From: Martinezella rhizogenes
GTDB lineage: Bacteria; Pseudomonadota; Alphaproteobacteria; Rhizobiales; Rhizobiaceae
Reading direction: 5' to 3'
DNA: 64,000 nt
Assembly (NCBI RefSeq): GCF_000799715.1
Contig: NZ_JUHG01000011.1
Location: 1,364,001 to 1,428,000 of the forward strand
Notes under the pieces: generated by a model
What the model saw: the letters and a program-made list of their open reading frames with translations, nothing else
What the model was told of the DNA's origin: nothing
Databases searched by the model: none
Shown here: positions 25,578 through 35,425 of the stretch, in pieces
Layout of the letters: each line of letters begins with the position of its first letter
Position numbering within the stretch: position 1 is the stretch's first letter
Position numbers and translations under genes: made by a program

Positions 25578-27560
25578 ATGATCTCTCGCGAACAACACGA
25601 CCGGATGGCGAATGCGATCCGTTTCCTTGCCATGGATGCTGTCGAGAAGGCCAACTCCGGTCATCCCGGTCTGCCGATGGGGATGGCTGATGTCGCCACG
25701 GTTCTCTTTAGCAAATATCTGCGTTTCGATCCGAAGAACCCGCGCTGGCCGGACCGTGACCGCTTCGTTCTGTCGGCCGGCCACGGCTCCTTGCTGCTTT
25801 ATTCGGTCCTGTATCTGACCGGCTATCCCGACATGACGGTCGAGGAACTCAAGCGCTTCCGTCAGCTCGGCTCCAAGACCGCCGGCCATCCGGAATATGG
25901 TCACGCCACCGGCATCGAAACCACCACAGGCCCGCTCGGCCAGGGCATTGCCAATGCCGTCGGCATGGCGATCGCCGAGCGCAAGCTGCGCGAGGAGTTC
26001 GGCTCGGAGCTGCAGGATCACTACACCTATGCCATGTGCGGTGACGGCTGCCTGATGGAAGGCATCAGCCACGAAGCCATTGCGCTCGCAGGCCACCTGA
26101 AGCTCAACAAGCTCATCCTCTTCTGGGACAACAACTCGATCACCATCGATGGCGCTGTCTCACTCTCGGATTCGACCGACCAGGTCGCCCGCTTCAAGGC
26201 CGTTCACTGGAACACGATCGAAGTCGACGGCCACGACCAGGCCGCCATTGCCGCCGCCATCGAAGCCGCCCATAAGTCCGACCGCCCGACGATGATCGCC
26301 TGCAAGACGGTCATCGGCTTCGGCGCCCCGAACAAGCAGGGCACCCACAAGGTCCACGGCTCGCCGCTCGGCGCCGAGGAAATCGCCGCAACCCGCGTTG
26401 CACTGAACTGGCCTTATGAGCCCTTCGTCATCCCGAATGACGTCCTTGCCGATTGGCGCGCAGCTGGCGAACGCTCGGTTGGCACGCGCGAAGCCTGGGA
26501 AGGCCGTCTTGCCGCTGCCGAAGCGGGCAAGAAGGGTGAATTCACCCGCCGCTTTGCAGGCGAGCTGCCGGCCGGCTTCGACGCCGCCATCAGCGACTAC
26601 AAGAAGAAGCTCGCCGAAACCAAGCCGACGCTTGCAACCCGCAAGGCATCGGAAGACGCACTCGAAATCATCAACGGCTTCATTCCGGAAACGATTGGCG
26701 GCTCTGCCGACCTGACGCCGTCGAACAACACCAAGACCAGCCAGATGAAGTCGATCACCCCGACCGACTTCTCCGGACGCTACATGCACTGGGGCATTCG
26801 AGAGCACGGCATGGCAGCCGCCATGAACGGCATCACGCTGCATGGTGGCCTGATCCCCTATTCCGGCGGGTTCCTGATCTTCTCGGATTATTGCCGTCCG
26901 CCGCTGCGGCTGGCGGCGCTGATGGGCATCCGCGCCATCCACGTTCTGACGCATGACTCGATCGGCGTCGGCGAAGACGGCCCGACGCACCAGCCCGTCG
27001 AGCAGGTCGCCAGCCTGCGCGCTATCCCGAACTTCATGCTGTTCCGTCCGGCGGACGCCACCGAAACGGCGGAATGCTGGCAGATCGCGATGAAGACGGC
27101 CAACCGTCCTTCGGGCCTCGCGCTTACCCGCCAGAACCTGCTCGCTGCCCGTACCGAATACAGCGAGAAGAACCTCTGCGAACTCGGCGCCTATACGCTG
27201 GCCGGCAATGCCGATGCCAAGGTGACGATCTTCGCTTCGGGCTCCGAAGTCGAACTCGCCGTTGCCGCCCGCACGGAACTTGAAGGCAAGGGCATTTCCA
27301 CCCGCGTCGTTTCCGTTCCCTGCACGGAGCTATTCTTCGAGCAGCCGGACGCCTACCGTAAGGAAGTGCTCGGCAACTCGCCGATCAAGATTGCCGTCGA
27401 AGCCGGCGTTCGCGAAGGCTGGGACGCCTTCATCGGTCCGGAAGGCGCATTCATCGGCATGAAGAGCTTCGGCGCTTCTGCACCTTATAAGGACGTCTAC
27501 AACCATTTCGGCATCACCAAGGAAGCGGTTGTCGCCGCCGCCGAGGCAAAGCTTTCCTGA
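25578..27560 (+). CDS. tkt: Transketolase
   Basis: The 660-aa thiamine-diphosphate enzyme of the pentose phosphate pathway moves two-carbon units between sugar phosphates. Visible are the N-terminal [19 protein letters not shown] segment, the ThDP motif [32 protein letters not shown], the [14 protein letters not shown] pyrimidine-domain motif with its catalytic Glu, and [22 protein letters not shown] 25578 ([16 protein letters not shown]) is chosen at the family start. It opens the tkt-gap-pgk-fba cluster. Confidence 0.96.
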   Translation: MISREQHDRMANAIRFLAMDAVEKANSGHPGLPMGMADVATVLFSKYLRFDPKNPRWPDRDRFVLSAGHGSLLLYSVLYLTGYPDMTVEELKRFRQLGSKTAGHPEYGHATGIETTTGPLGQGIANAVGMAIAERKLREEFGSELQDHYTYAMCGDGCLMEGISHEAIALAGHLKLNKLILFWDNNSITIDGAVSLSDSTDQVARFKAVHWNTIEVDGHDQAAIAAAIEAAHKSDRPTMIACKTVIGFGAPNKQGTHKVHGSPLGAEEIAATRVALNWPYEPFVIPNDVLADWRAAGERSVGTREAWEGRLAAAEAGKKGEFTRRFAGELPAGFDAAISDYKKKLAETKPTLATRKASEDALEIINGFIPETIGGSADLTPSNNTKTSQMKSITPTDFSGRYMHWGIREHGMAAAMNGITLHGGLIPYSGGFLIFSDYCRPPLRLAALMGIRAIHVLTHDSIGVGEDGPTHQPVEQVASLRAIPNFMLFRPADATETAECWQIAMKTANRPSGLALTRQNLLAARTEYSEKNLCELGAYTLAGNADAKVTIFASGSEVELAVAARTELEGKGISTRVVSVPCTELFFEQPDAYRKEVLGNSPIKIAVEAGVREGWDAFIGPEGAFIGMKSFGASAPYKDVYNHFGITKEAVVAAAEAKLS

Positions 27561-27623
27561 GGGCGCTGACAAGCGCTCTCATTTCCACTAGATAACCGCC
27601 CTGAGTAAACGGGAGTGAATTGA

Positions 27624-28634
27624 ATGACTGTAAAAGTTGCCATCAACGGCTTTGGCCGTATCGGCCGCAACGTTCTGCGCGCCATCGTCGAGTCCGGCCG
27701 CACCGACATCGAAGTCGTTGCCATCAACGACCTCGGCCCGGTCGAGACCAATGCCCACCTTCTGCGCTACGACTCGATCCACGGCCGTTTCCCGGCCGAA
27801 GTGAAGGTCGAAGGCGACACGATCATCGTTGGCGGCGGCAAGCCGATCAGGGTCACGGCGATCAAGGATCCGGCAACGCTGCCGCATCGCGATCTTGGCG
27901 TTGACATCGCGATGGAATGCACCGGCATCTTCACGTCTCGCGACAAGGCTGCCGCACACCTGACGGCCGGCGCCAAGCGCGTCATCATTTCGGCTCCTGC
28001 TGACGGCGCCGACCTGACTGTCGTTTTCGGCGTCAACCACGACCAGCTCACCAAGGAGCACCTGGTCATCTCCAACGCGTCCTGCACCACGAACTGCCTG
28101 GTGCCGGTCGTTAAGGTTCTCGACGACGCCGTCGGTATCGACCATGGCTTCATGACGACCATCCACTCCTACACCGGCGACCAGCCGACGCTCGACACCA
28201 TGCACAAGGACCTGTACCGCGCCCGCGCCGCAGCCCTGTCCATGATCCCGACCTCGACGGGCGCCGCAAAGGCCGTTGGTCTCGTTCTGCCGCACCTGAA
28301 GGGCAAGCTCGACGGCACGTCGATCCGCGTTCCGACCCCCAACGTCTCGGTTGTCGACTTCAAGTTCGTGTCCAAGAAGGCAACGACGGTCGGAGAAATC
28401 AACGAAGCTATCAAGGCTGCATCAAACGGCAAGCTGAAGGGCATCCTCGGCTACACCGACGAGCCGCTGGTTTCCCGCGACTTCAACCATGACAGCCACT
28501 CGTCGATCTTCGCGACCGACCAGACCAAGGTCATGGAAGGCAACTTCGTGCGTATCCTCACCTGGTACGACAACGAATGGGGCTTCTCCAGCCGCATGTC
28601 CGACACGGCCGTCGCGTTTGCCAAGCTGATCTAA
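27624..28634 (+). CDS. gap: Glyceraldehyde-3-phosphate dehydrogenase, type I
   Basis: The 336-aa enzyme oxidises glyceraldehyde-3-phosphate to 1,3-bisphosphoglycerate. It has the NAD-binding [12 protein letters not shown] motif (9-20), Asp36 suited to NAD, catalytic Cys154 in SNASCTTNC, His181, and the C-terminal [12 protein letters not shown]. It lies 63 nt after tkt, preceded by GGGAGTG, and is followed 2 nt later by a frameshifted gene. Confidence 0.97.
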   Translation: MTVKVAINGFGRIGRNVLRAIVESGRTDIEVVAINDLGPVETNAHLLRYDSIHGRFPAEVKVEGDTIIVGGGKPIRVTAIKDPATLPHRDLGVDIAMECTGIFTSRDKAAAHLTAGAKRVIISAPADGADLTVVFGVNHDQLTKEHLVISNASCTTNCLVPVVKVLDDAVGIDHGFMTTIHSYTGDQPTLDTMHKDLYRARAAALSMIPTSTGAAKAVGLVLPHLKGKLDGTSIRVPTPNVSVVDFKFVSKKATTVGEINEAIKAASNGKLKGILGYTDEPLVSRDFNHDSHSSIFATDQTKVMEGNFVRILTWYDNEWGFSSRMSDTAVAFAKLI

Positions 28635-28636
28635 CC

Positions 28637-29219
28637 ATGGCTTTCCGCCCTCTCCTTCCGACGACAGTTCGCTGGCGTCCGCTGGAAGGAGACGGGCTGG
28701 AGCATCTGACGATCGCTCCTATCAATACTGCCACCGGCGCGGCCATTCGCGCCTGTGGCACCATTATCGGCGGCCGTGGCGGCTCGCCCTACGGCGTCTT
28801 CTACCGCATCGATTGCGCAGTCGACTGGACCGTCCTCTCTTTCTCGATCGAAACCACCGACGGCCGGCGTCTTGCCCTCTCCTCGGACGGCAAGGGCCAT
28901 TGGCAAACCGAAGACGGTCTTGCCTTGCCGCAATTCGACGGCTGCATCGACATCGATCTCTATGGTTCGCCCTTCACCAACAGCCTGCCGATCCGCAGGC
29001 TCGAGATGATGCCGGAAGACGGGACAGTGAAGCTCTCGATGCTCTACATTCCCTTCGACAGCTTCGAACCCGTGCGCGACGGCCAGCGCTACACCTGCAT
29101 CACCCCGGAAAAGCTTTATCGCTACGCTGCGGAAGACAGGGTTCACCGTCGACCTGCCTGTCGATGCGGACGGCCTGGTGATCGACTATCCGATCTATTT
29201 CAGGCGTGTGGATGTTTGA
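28637..29219 (+). pseudogene. Putative glycolipid-binding (DUF1089-like) gene with a frameshift
   Basis: The ATG at 28637 is 2 nt after the gap stop. About 167 residues in one frame (MAFRPLLPTTVRWRPLEGDGLEHL through YTCITPEKLYRYAAEDR) resemble the putative glycolipid-binding family PF06475. After base 29141 the frame turns into an unrelated tail that stops at 29323. The adjacent frame continues with FTVDLPVDADGLVIDYPIYF and stops at 29217-29219, the expected family C-terminus. One extra G in the run 29139-29141 explains this. It is either a true inactivating frameshift or a sequencing error; the total length 583 nt is not divisible by three. Confidence 0.78.
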
Positions 29220-29558
29220 ACCTCTGCGGATATCGCAGGCAGTTGCCCATAGCCCACATTATTCCTCCAATCCGCCCAAATCTTCCCCCTGCCTGCCCTG
29301 CTATGGTCCAGATTTACCTATAAATTTTTGATAGGAATTCTCCCTAGGGCATTCCGGAATCGATTCGTCGTTCTGGCGAAGCGCATCACACCATGAAGTC
29401 GCAGCCATCGGAGCGGGTTTTGATCCTGACGCCCTCCCCGACAATATTTGTTTTACTAATTTCAAACTGCGCGACAGCATACTGGATGGTGGGGAGAATT
29501 GCGATCGATCCGGGCGCGCGCCCGGACAGCAGCGGCGTACGGGAAAGGGGAAGACCGA
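29220..29558. other. Intergenic region before the K+/H+ antiporter
   Basis: This 339-nt region holds the out-of-frame tail of the preceding gene and then AT-rich sequence with an imperfect CCTAT/ATAGG inverted repeat near 29317-29335. It probably holds the antiporter promoter. No gene or known RNA was recognised. Confidence 0.4.
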
Positions 29559-31388
29559 GTGGAGGCATTTTACGTCATCGTGCTGGTGTGCACGGTTCTG
29601 ATCCTGATCGCGGCCTTCTCGAGCCTGCTTGCCTTCCGTTTCGGCGCCCCGTTGCTGCTGCTCTTCCTGCTGATTGGTCTGCTGGCAGGCACGGATGGGC
29701 TCGGCATCGAATTTTCCAACAACTATCTTGCCTATATTCTTGGCTCCCTTGCCCTTGCCGTCATTCTCTTCGATTCCGGCTACGGCACGCCGATCCAGGC
29801 CTTCAAACTCGCGGCCGCCCCGGCATTGACCATCGCCTCCCTCGGCGTTCTCGTGACGGCGGCCCTGTTCGGCCTTGCCTCCACTTGGCTTCTCGGCTTC
29901 ACCTGGTTGCAGGGTCTGCTACTCGGCTCGATCGTCGCCTCGACGGACGCGGCCGCCGTCTTCTTCCTGCTGCGCATCGGCGGCATCAACATCCGTGACA
30001 AAGTGCGCTCCACGCTGGAGGTCGAATCCGGCACCAACGATCCGATGGCGATCTTTCTGACATTGGCGCTCGTCGAACTGCTGGCGAGCGGCGAAGGCTA
30101 TGGCGGCATCAACCTCACCATGCTCGCCACCTTCATCCAGCAGATGGGCCTCGGCGTCATCCTCGGCCTGCTCGGCGGCATGATGATCGTGCTGATCGTC
30201 AGTAATCTGGAGACCGACCGCGGCCTGACGCCGATCTTCGTGCTGGCGCTCGCCCTCCTCGTCTTCTCCTTCACCGGTGCTGTCGGCGGCAGCGGCTTTC
30301 TCGCGGTCTATGTCGCCGGCATCTATGCCGGCAATCGCAAGATGCCGGCGTCGGCCTCGATCAAGCGCTTCCAGGATGGCATGACGTGGCTCGCGCAGAT
30401 CATCATGTTCCTCGTACTCGGCCTGCTCGCCACGCCATCGCAATTTCCGGCGATCGCCATTCCCGCGGTGGCGCTGGCCCTGTTCCTGATCTTCGTCGCC
30501 CGCCCGATCGCCGTCTGGCTCTGCCTGCTGCCCTTCGACTACACGCAACGGGAGACCGGCTTCGTCGCCTGGGTGGGCTTGCGCGGCGCCGTCTCCATCC
30601 TGCTCGCCATCATGCCGATCCTCGGCAACCTCGAAGCTGGCCAGACCTATTTCAACGTCGCCTTCATCGTTGTGCTGGTGTCGCTGCTCCTCCAGGGCTG
30701 GACGATCAAGCCGATGGCGCGCCGGCTCGGCCTTATCGTGCCGCCGCGCATGGGCGCGGTCGACAAGGTCGAGGTCGACCTTCCGGGCGCGGCCAATCAT
30801 GAATTGCTCTCCTACCGCGTCGTCAAGGACAGCCCGGTCCTGCGCGGCGAGCGCATTCCGCGCTGGGCCATGCCGTCGCTCGTCGTGCGCGACGGCAAAT
30901 CAATGCGCTATCAATATGCCGGCCGCCTGCGCGAAAACGATCTCGTCTATCTCTTTGTCACCCCCAGCTATTCACGCCTGCTCGACCGTCTGTTTGCGAG
31001 CCGCGCGCCGGTCGATCCGGAAGACACCGATTTCTTCGGCGCTTTCTCGATCTCGCCGCTGCGCCCGGCCGCCGACCTCGACGCCGCCTATGGACCTGGC
31101 CTTCTGAGCGAACAGGAAAAGGGACTGACGATCGCCGAGCTGATGCGCCAGCGCCTCGGCGGCAAGGCCGACTATGCCGACCGCGTCCGCCTCGGCGAGA
31201 TCATCCTGATCGTCCGCGAGCTCGACGAAAACGACCATATCCAGTCCGTCGGCATGTCGCTGGAAGCGCTGGAACCGGCAACGGCCCTGCCGATTTTCGT
31301 CAATCTGCACGACATCCTCAACGGCATTCGCGGCTACCTGCGCAAGCGCCGGGAGCGCATCACGGGGGCCGGCAAAAACGACGCCTGA
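29559..31388 (+). CDS. CPA1-type potassium/proton antiporter (CvrA/NhaP2-like)
   Basis: The 609-aa protein has about 12-13 membrane helices (residues 1-400), including the CPA1 motif [25 protein letters not shown] and [16 protein letters not shown] cytoplasmic C-terminal part follows, with a TrkA-C-like domain ([34 protein letters not shown]) and a CorC/HlyC-like end. NhaP2/CvrA proteins export K+ in exchange for protons and aid osmotic adaptation. GTG 29559 is chosen because GGGGAAG lies just upstream and the first helix begins there. It sits between gap and pgk without obvious functional link. Confidence 0.86.
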   Translation: MEAFYVIVLVCTVLILIAAFSSLLAFRFGAPLLLLFLLIGLLAGTDGLGIEFSNNYLAYILGSLALAVILFDSGYGTPIQAFKLAAAPALTIASLGVLVTAALFGLASTWLLGFTWLQGLLLGSIVASTDAAAVFFLLRIGGINIRDKVRSTLEVESGTNDPMAIFLTLALVELLASGEGYGGINLTMLATFIQQMGLGVILGLLGGMMIVLIVSNLETDRGLTPIFVLALALLVFSFTGAVGGSGFLAVYVAGIYAGNRKMPASASIKRFQDGMTWLAQIIMFLVLGLLATPSQFPAIAIPAVALALFLIFVARPIAVWLCLLPFDYTQRETGFVAWVGLRGAVSILLAIMPILGNLEAGQTYFNVAFIVVLVSLLLQGWTIKPMARRLGLIVPPRMGAVDKVEVDLPGAANHELLSYRVVKDSPVLRGERIPRWAMPSLVVRDGKSMRYQYAGRLRENDLVYLFVTPSYSRLLDRLFASRAPVDPEDTDFFGAFSISPLRPAADLDAAYGPGLLSEQEKGLTIAELMRQRLGGKADYADRVRLGEIILIVRELDENDHIQSVGMSLEALEPATALPIFVNLHDILNGIRGYLRKRRERITGAGKNDA

Positions 31389-31461
31389 CCGCCTTGCGTC
31401 TCAGATCATCCGTAGTATGGTCGGCGCACTTCACGGTACCAACAATATTGGATTCCTCCCC

Positions 31462-32664
31462 ATGGCAGCCTTCAAAACCCTCGACAATCTCACCGACATC
31501 ACCGGCAAGCGCGTGCTCGTGCGCGTCGACCTCAATGTGCCGGTCAAGGACGGCAAGGTCACCGACGCAACCCGTATCGAGCGTGTGGCCCCGACGATCC
31601 TCGAATTGTCCGGCAAGGGCGCCAAGGTCATCCTGCTTGCTCATTTCGGCCGCCCGAAGGATGGCCCCTCGCCGGATCTGTCGCTGTCCCTGATTATTCC
31701 GGCGGTCGAGGAAGTGCTCGATCACGCGGTTCTCTTCGCCGCCGATTGCATCGGCGCACCGGCGGCCGAAGCTGTCGCCAAGATGGGCAACGGCGACATC
31801 CTGCTGCTCGAAAACACCCGCTTCCACAAGGAAGAAGAAAAGAACGACGCGGCCTTCACCAAAGCACTGGCCACCAATGGCGATCTCTACGTCAACGACG
31901 CCTTTTCGGCCGCCCACCGCGCCCACGCCTCGACCGAGGGCCTCGCTCACCTCCTGCCCGCCTATGCCGGCCGCACCATGCAGGGTGAACTCACGGCGCT
32001 GGAAAAGGGTCTCGGCAATCCGGTCCGCCCGGTCGTCGCCATCGTCGGTGGCGCCAAGGTCTCTTCCAAGATCGACCTCCTGAAGAACCTGGTGCATAAG
32101 GTCGATGCGCTGGTGATCGGTGGCGGCATGGCCAACACCTTCCTCGCCGCTAACGGCATTAATGTCGGCAAGTCGCTCTGCGAGCATGATCTCGCCGGGA
32201 CCGCCAAAGAGATCATCGCTGAAGCCAAAGCATCGAACTGCCAGATCGTCCTCCCGACGGACGGCGTTGTCGCCCGCGAGTTCAAGGCAGGTGCCGCCAA
32301 CGAGGTGGTCGCGATCGATGCCATTCCGGCCGATGCCATGGTGCTCGATGTCGGCCCGAAGTCGGTCGAAGCCGTGAAAAAAATCATCGAGGGGTCCACG
32401 ACACTGGTCTGGAACGGTCCGCTCGGCGCCTTCGAAATCACCCCGTTCGACGCAGCCACCGTCGCGGCCGCCCAATATGCCGCCGAACGAACCAAGGCCG
32501 GCAAGCTGACCTCCGTCGCCGGCGGCGGCGATACCGTCTCCGCGCTGAACCATGCCGGCGTCGCCGATGACTTCACCTATGTTTCGACAGCGGGCGGCGC
32601 CTTCCTCGAATGGATGGAAGGCAAGGTCCTGCCGGGCGTGGCCGTTCTTCAGGCCGCAAAGTAA
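31462..32664 (+). CDS. pgk: Phosphoglycerate kinase
   Basis: The 400-aa glycolytic enzyme has the N-terminal [19 protein letters not shown] signature, [20 protein letters not shown], the central [19 protein letters not shown] hinge region and the C-terminal nucleotide segment [11 protein letters not shown] plus [15 protein letters not shown] 31462 ([10 protein letters not shown]) is chosen over an upstream start at 31417. It ends at a hairpin and is followed by fba. Confidence 0.97.
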   Translation: MAAFKTLDNLTDITGKRVLVRVDLNVPVKDGKVTDATRIERVAPTILELSGKGAKVILLAHFGRPKDGPSPDLSLSLIIPAVEEVLDHAVLFAADCIGAPAAEAVAKMGNGDILLLENTRFHKEEEKNDAAFTKALATNGDLYVNDAFSAAHRAHASTEGLAHLLPAYAGRTMQGELTALEKGLGNPVRPVVAIVGGAKVSSKIDLLKNLVHKVDALVIGGGMANTFLAANGINVGKSLCEHDLAGTAKEIIAEAKASNCQIVLPTDGVVAREFKAGAANEVVAIDAIPADAMVLDVGPKSVEAVKKIIEGSTTLVWNGPLGAFEITPFDAATVAAAQYAAERTKAGKLTSVAGGGDTVSALNHAGVADDFTYVSTAGGAFLEWMEGKVLPGVAVLQAAK

Positions 32665-32682
32665 GCAGCAGCATTAACCACG

Positions 32683-32718
32683 GAAAGAGCCGCGAAAGCC
32701 AAAACTTTCGCGGCTTTC
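32683..32718 (+). terminator. Hairpin after pgk
   Basis: GAAAG(A)GCCGCGAAAG pairs with CTTTCGCGGCTTTC around a short loop, 19 nt after the pgk stop. The T run is short, so termination may be partial. Confidence 0.65.
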
Positions 32719-32746
32719 CACAAGGTGATAGGATCGTCACACAAAC

Positions 32747-32780
32747 TTTCAAACGTTTGAAATCAATTCAATCGTTTCAA
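32747..32780. promoter_or_regulatory. Tandem LacI-type operators upstream of fba
   Basis: TTTCAAACGTTTGAAA (32747-32762) is a perfect 16-bp palindrome with the central CG step typical of LacI/GalR-family sites. TTCAATCGTTTCAA (32767-32780) is a second, less perfect copy, centred 19 bp away. Both lie about 100 nt before fba. In Sinorhizobium the LacI-type regulator PckR controls central-carbon genes including fbaB, so it is the best candidate, but this link is inferred. Confidence 0.55.
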
Positions 32781-32874
32781 TAGCTTAGCTGAGCATTTCC
32801 CTCCTTATATACTTCTGTTATCGCCGATCTATATTGATCTCGTCGCCGACAGAAAACGCCTTGGAGAACGAAAA

Positions 32875-33897
32875 ATGAGCGAAAGACTTGAAGACATTGC
32901 CGTAAAGATGGTTGCCGATGGCAAGGGCCTCTTGGCGGCTGACGAATCCACCGCCACGAACAAGAAGCGCTTCGACACCATATCTCTCGTTTCCACCGAG
33001 GAGAGCCGCCGCGACTATCGCGAAATGCTCTTCCGCGCCGACGAGGCGATGAAGAAATACATCTCCGGCGTCATCCTCTATGAGGAAACCCTCTTCCAGA
33101 AGGCCGCGAACGGCACGCCCTTCGTCGACATCATCAAGGCCGCCGGCGGCATTCCCGGCATCAAGGTCGATACCGGCGCCAAGCCGCTGGCCGCTTTCCC
33201 GGGCGAAACCGTCACCGAGGGCCTCGACGGCCTCGCCGACCGCCTGGCGAAATATTATGACGCCGGCGCCCGCTTCGCCAAATGGCGCGGCGTGATCTCC
33301 ATTTCCGACACGCTGCCGACCTACGGCGCGATCAAGGCCAACGCCCATGCGCTCGCCCGCTATGCCGCTCTTTGCCAGCAGGCCAAGATCGTGCCGATCG
33401 TCGAGCCGGAAGTTCTGATGGATGGCGTTCCGGGAACGCAGGATCTCGACCGCAGTGAGGAAGTCACCCGCTGGACGCTACAGATCGTCTTCCAGGAGCT
33501 CGCCGAAGCCCGCGTCAGCCTCGAGGGCATGATCCTGAAGCCGAGCATGGTCATCGATGGCAAGAAGCTGCGTAAGGCATCGGTCGAACAGGTTGCTGAG
33601 CGCACCGTCAAGGTGCTGAAGGAAACCGTTCCTTCCGCCGTTCCGGGCATCGCCTTCCTATCCGGCGGCCAGACCTCAGAAGAAGCAACCGCACATCTCT
33701 CCGCCATCAACGGCTATGACCTGCCCTGGCACGTCACCTTCTCCTACGGCCGCGCCCTGCAGGACGCAGCACTGAAGGCATGGGACGGCAAGCCGGAAAA
33801 CGTCGCCGCCGGCCAGCGCGCCTTCACCCACCGCGCCGAGATGAACTACCTCGCCGCCAAGGGCAGCTGGACCAAGAACAGCGAAAAGGCTGCCTGA
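32875..33897 (+). CDS. fbaB: Class I fructose-bisphosphate aldolase
   Basis: The 340-aa protein is a Schiff-base (class I) aldolase: KGLLAADESTATNKKRF at the N-terminus, FAKWRGVISI with the substrate-binding Lys, VPIVEPEVLMDG, the Schiff-base Lys in EGMILKPSMV, and FLSGGQTSEEAT. It cleaves fructose-1,6-bisphosphate and works in reverse in gluconeogenesis. A clear ribosome-binding site (GGAGAACGAAA) precedes the ATG. It has its own promoter region with LacI-type operators and its own terminator. Confidence 0.96.
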   Translation: MSERLEDIAVKMVADGKGLLAADESTATNKKRFDTISLVSTEESRRDYREMLFRADEAMKKYISGVILYEETLFQKAANGTPFVDIIKAAGGIPGIKVDTGAKPLAAFPGETVTEGLDGLADRLAKYYDAGARFAKWRGVISISDTLPTYGAIKANAHALARYAALCQQAKIVPIVEPEVLMDGVPGTQDLDRSEEVTRWTLQIVFQELAEARVSLEGMILKPSMVIDGKKLRKASVEQVAERTVKVLKETVPSAVPGIAFLSGGQTSEEATAHLSAINGYDLPWHVTFSYGRALQDAALKAWDGKPENVAAGQRAFTHRAEMNYLAAKGSWTKNSEKAA

Positions 33898-33928
33898 TTT
33901 AGGTTGATAGCTTGAAACGATTGTGAGT

Positions 33929-33956
33929 CCCGATCGCAACGCGGTCGGGGCTTTTT
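33929..33956 (+). terminator. Intrinsic terminator after fba
   Basis: CCCGATCGC (33929-33937) pairs with GCGGTCGGG (33941-33949), followed by a T run. Confidence 0.92.
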
Positions 33957-34070
33957 GCTTTTCGGATACCCTGAGCTCTCCAAATTGTCACCGCCACAAG
34001 TTCCGGCTTCCAGCAGCAAACGCCCTGCGGCTAAATCCTGCAAACCTATCCGAACTGGCAGGAGCCACAC

Positions 34071-34988
34071 ATGAACACCGTCGCTTACGTCACCACCGAC
34101 GTCTTCACCTCCGAGCGTTTCGCCGGCAATCCGCTGGCCGTCATTCCCGACGCGCGCGGCCTGGGCGATGAGGCGATGCAGAAAATCGCGACCGAGTTCA
34201 ACTATTCCGAAGTGACCTTCGTGCTGCCGCCGGAAAATCCGGAGCATACGGCACGCGTCCGCATCTTCACGCCGACCAAGGAAATCCCCTTCGCCGGCCA
34301 TCCCAATGTCGGCACCGCCTTCGTACTCGGCCAGCAAACGGAGATCTTCGGAAAAACGCCGGGCGACAAATTGATCTTCGAGGAGAAGGCCGGGCTCGTG
34401 GATGTGCAGCTCCTTCGCACGGACAATGATGTCAGCGGCGCGAAAATACGCGCGCCGGCAAAACTACAACTCGGCGACACCGTTGCCGGCGACCTTATCG
34501 CCCGCTGCATCCAGGTCGACCCGGCATCCATTCGACACGCGACACACGCCCCGACCTTCGCTTCCGTCGGCCTGCCGTTTGCCTTTGCGGAACTGGATAG
34601 CATCGAAACGCTCGGTAAGGCGCGCCCGAATGCTGCCATCTTCGCCGAAGCAGCGACCCTTCATAAGGAAGACAAAACGGGCTTTTCGCTGTTCCTCTAT
34701 ACCCGCTCGGTCGATAAGCCCTGGCATATCCGCGCCCGCATGTTCGCGCCGCTCGACAATGTTCCCGAAGATCCGGCGACCGGCAGCGCCTCGGCCGCCC
34801 TCGGCGCCTATCTGACCTCGCTCCTGCCCGAAGGCGACGTCGAGAAGCAGATCACCATCGAACAGGGCGTGGAAATGGGCCGGCGCAGCCTGATCGGACT
34901 CGATGTCAAGAAATCCGGAGGTATCATCACCGACGTCTTTCTCTCCGGTCATTGTGTCAGCGTCATGCGTGGCGAAGTCACATTTTGA
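34071..34988 (+). CDS. PhzF-family isomerase/epimerase-like protein
   Basis: The 305-aa protein belongs to the PhzF family: VTTDVFTSERFAGNPLAVI at the N-terminus, catalytic Glu47 in FNYSEVTFV, FTPTKEIPFAGHPNVGTAFVLG, and EDPATGSASAALGAYL in the second half. Family members have the diaminopimelate-epimerase fold; most outside phenazine producers have unknown substrates, and no phenazine genes are nearby. GGCAGGAG precedes the ATG. Confidence 0.9.
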   Translation: MNTVAYVTTDVFTSERFAGNPLAVIPDARGLGDEAMQKIATEFNYSEVTFVLPPENPEHTARVRIFTPTKEIPFAGHPNVGTAFVLGQQTEIFGKTPGDKLIFEEKAGLVDVQLLRTDNDVSGAKIRAPAKLQLGDTVAGDLIARCIQVDPASIRHATHAPTFASVGLPFAFAELDSIETLGKARPNAAIFAEAATLHKEDKTGFSLFLYTRSVDKPWHIRARMFAPLDNVPEDPATGSASAALGAYLTSLLPEGDVEKQITIEQGVEMGRRSLIGLDVKKSGGIITDVFLSGHCVSVMRGEVTF

Positions 34989-35005
34989 CCTGCGGATAAG
35001 CTTTT

Positions 35006-35029
35006 CCGAAAGCCGATGCCGGCTTTCGG
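35006..35029. other. Hairpin between converging genes
   Basis: CCGAAAGCC (35006-35014) pairs with GGCTTTCGG (35021-35029), a perfect 9-bp stem with a 6-nt loop. It lies between PhzF (plus) and the small membrane protein gene (minus). No T run follows on either strand, so terminator function is uncertain. Confidence 0.5.
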
Positions 35030-35038
35030 AGCGGTGCG

Positions 35039-35200
35039 CTAAAACGTCTCGTTAATGATCAGCGCGATGGTCCAGGCCGCGAAGGCGATAATGGCGATCT
35101 TCCAGAAATCAACACGCCGCTTGAGGCCCGGGAGCCCGAGCGGCTTGATGATCTGCACCGCCATGGCCAGCATCAGCAGCACCGCGATCACTTTTGTCAC
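35039..35200 (-). CDS. Small two-helix membrane protein, unknown function
   Basis: The 53-aa protein has two hydrophobic segments (VIAVLLMLAMAVQII at about 4-18 and FWKIAIIAFAAWTIALII at about 32-49) joined by the basic loop KPLGLPGLKRRVD. GTG 35200 is preferred because GGGGA lies 8 nt upstream; an upstream in-frame ATG at 35251 would give 70 aa. I recognise the type as a conserved small rhizobial protein but no function. Confidence 0.7.
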   Translation of the reverse strand: MTKVIAVLLMLAMAVQIIKPLGLPGLKRRVDFWKIAIIAFAAWTIALIINETF

Positions 35201-35425
35201 GGTATTTTTCCCCGTTTGCGCAAGAGTGAGCAAAACCCCTTCAAAAACCACTGCGCAGTTTTCGCGATCATGCTCTAATCGTCATAGGACGGACATCTTT
35301 CCGCGCCAACAGACTGTTTCTACACGCCGATAGCGGCAATCCGGGGCACAATCAATAGCGAAAACTGGCGGGAACCCATTCCTGCCTTATCGGTTCTTTA
35401 AGCGGAGCCGACTGAAAGTAGGGAC

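Noticed and set aside
29314..29323. TTACCTATAA, one mismatch from the BioR box
   Set aside because: It lies before a K+/H+ antiporter with no link to biotin and lacks the exact consensus seen twice before bioY; most likely chance in AT-rich sequence.
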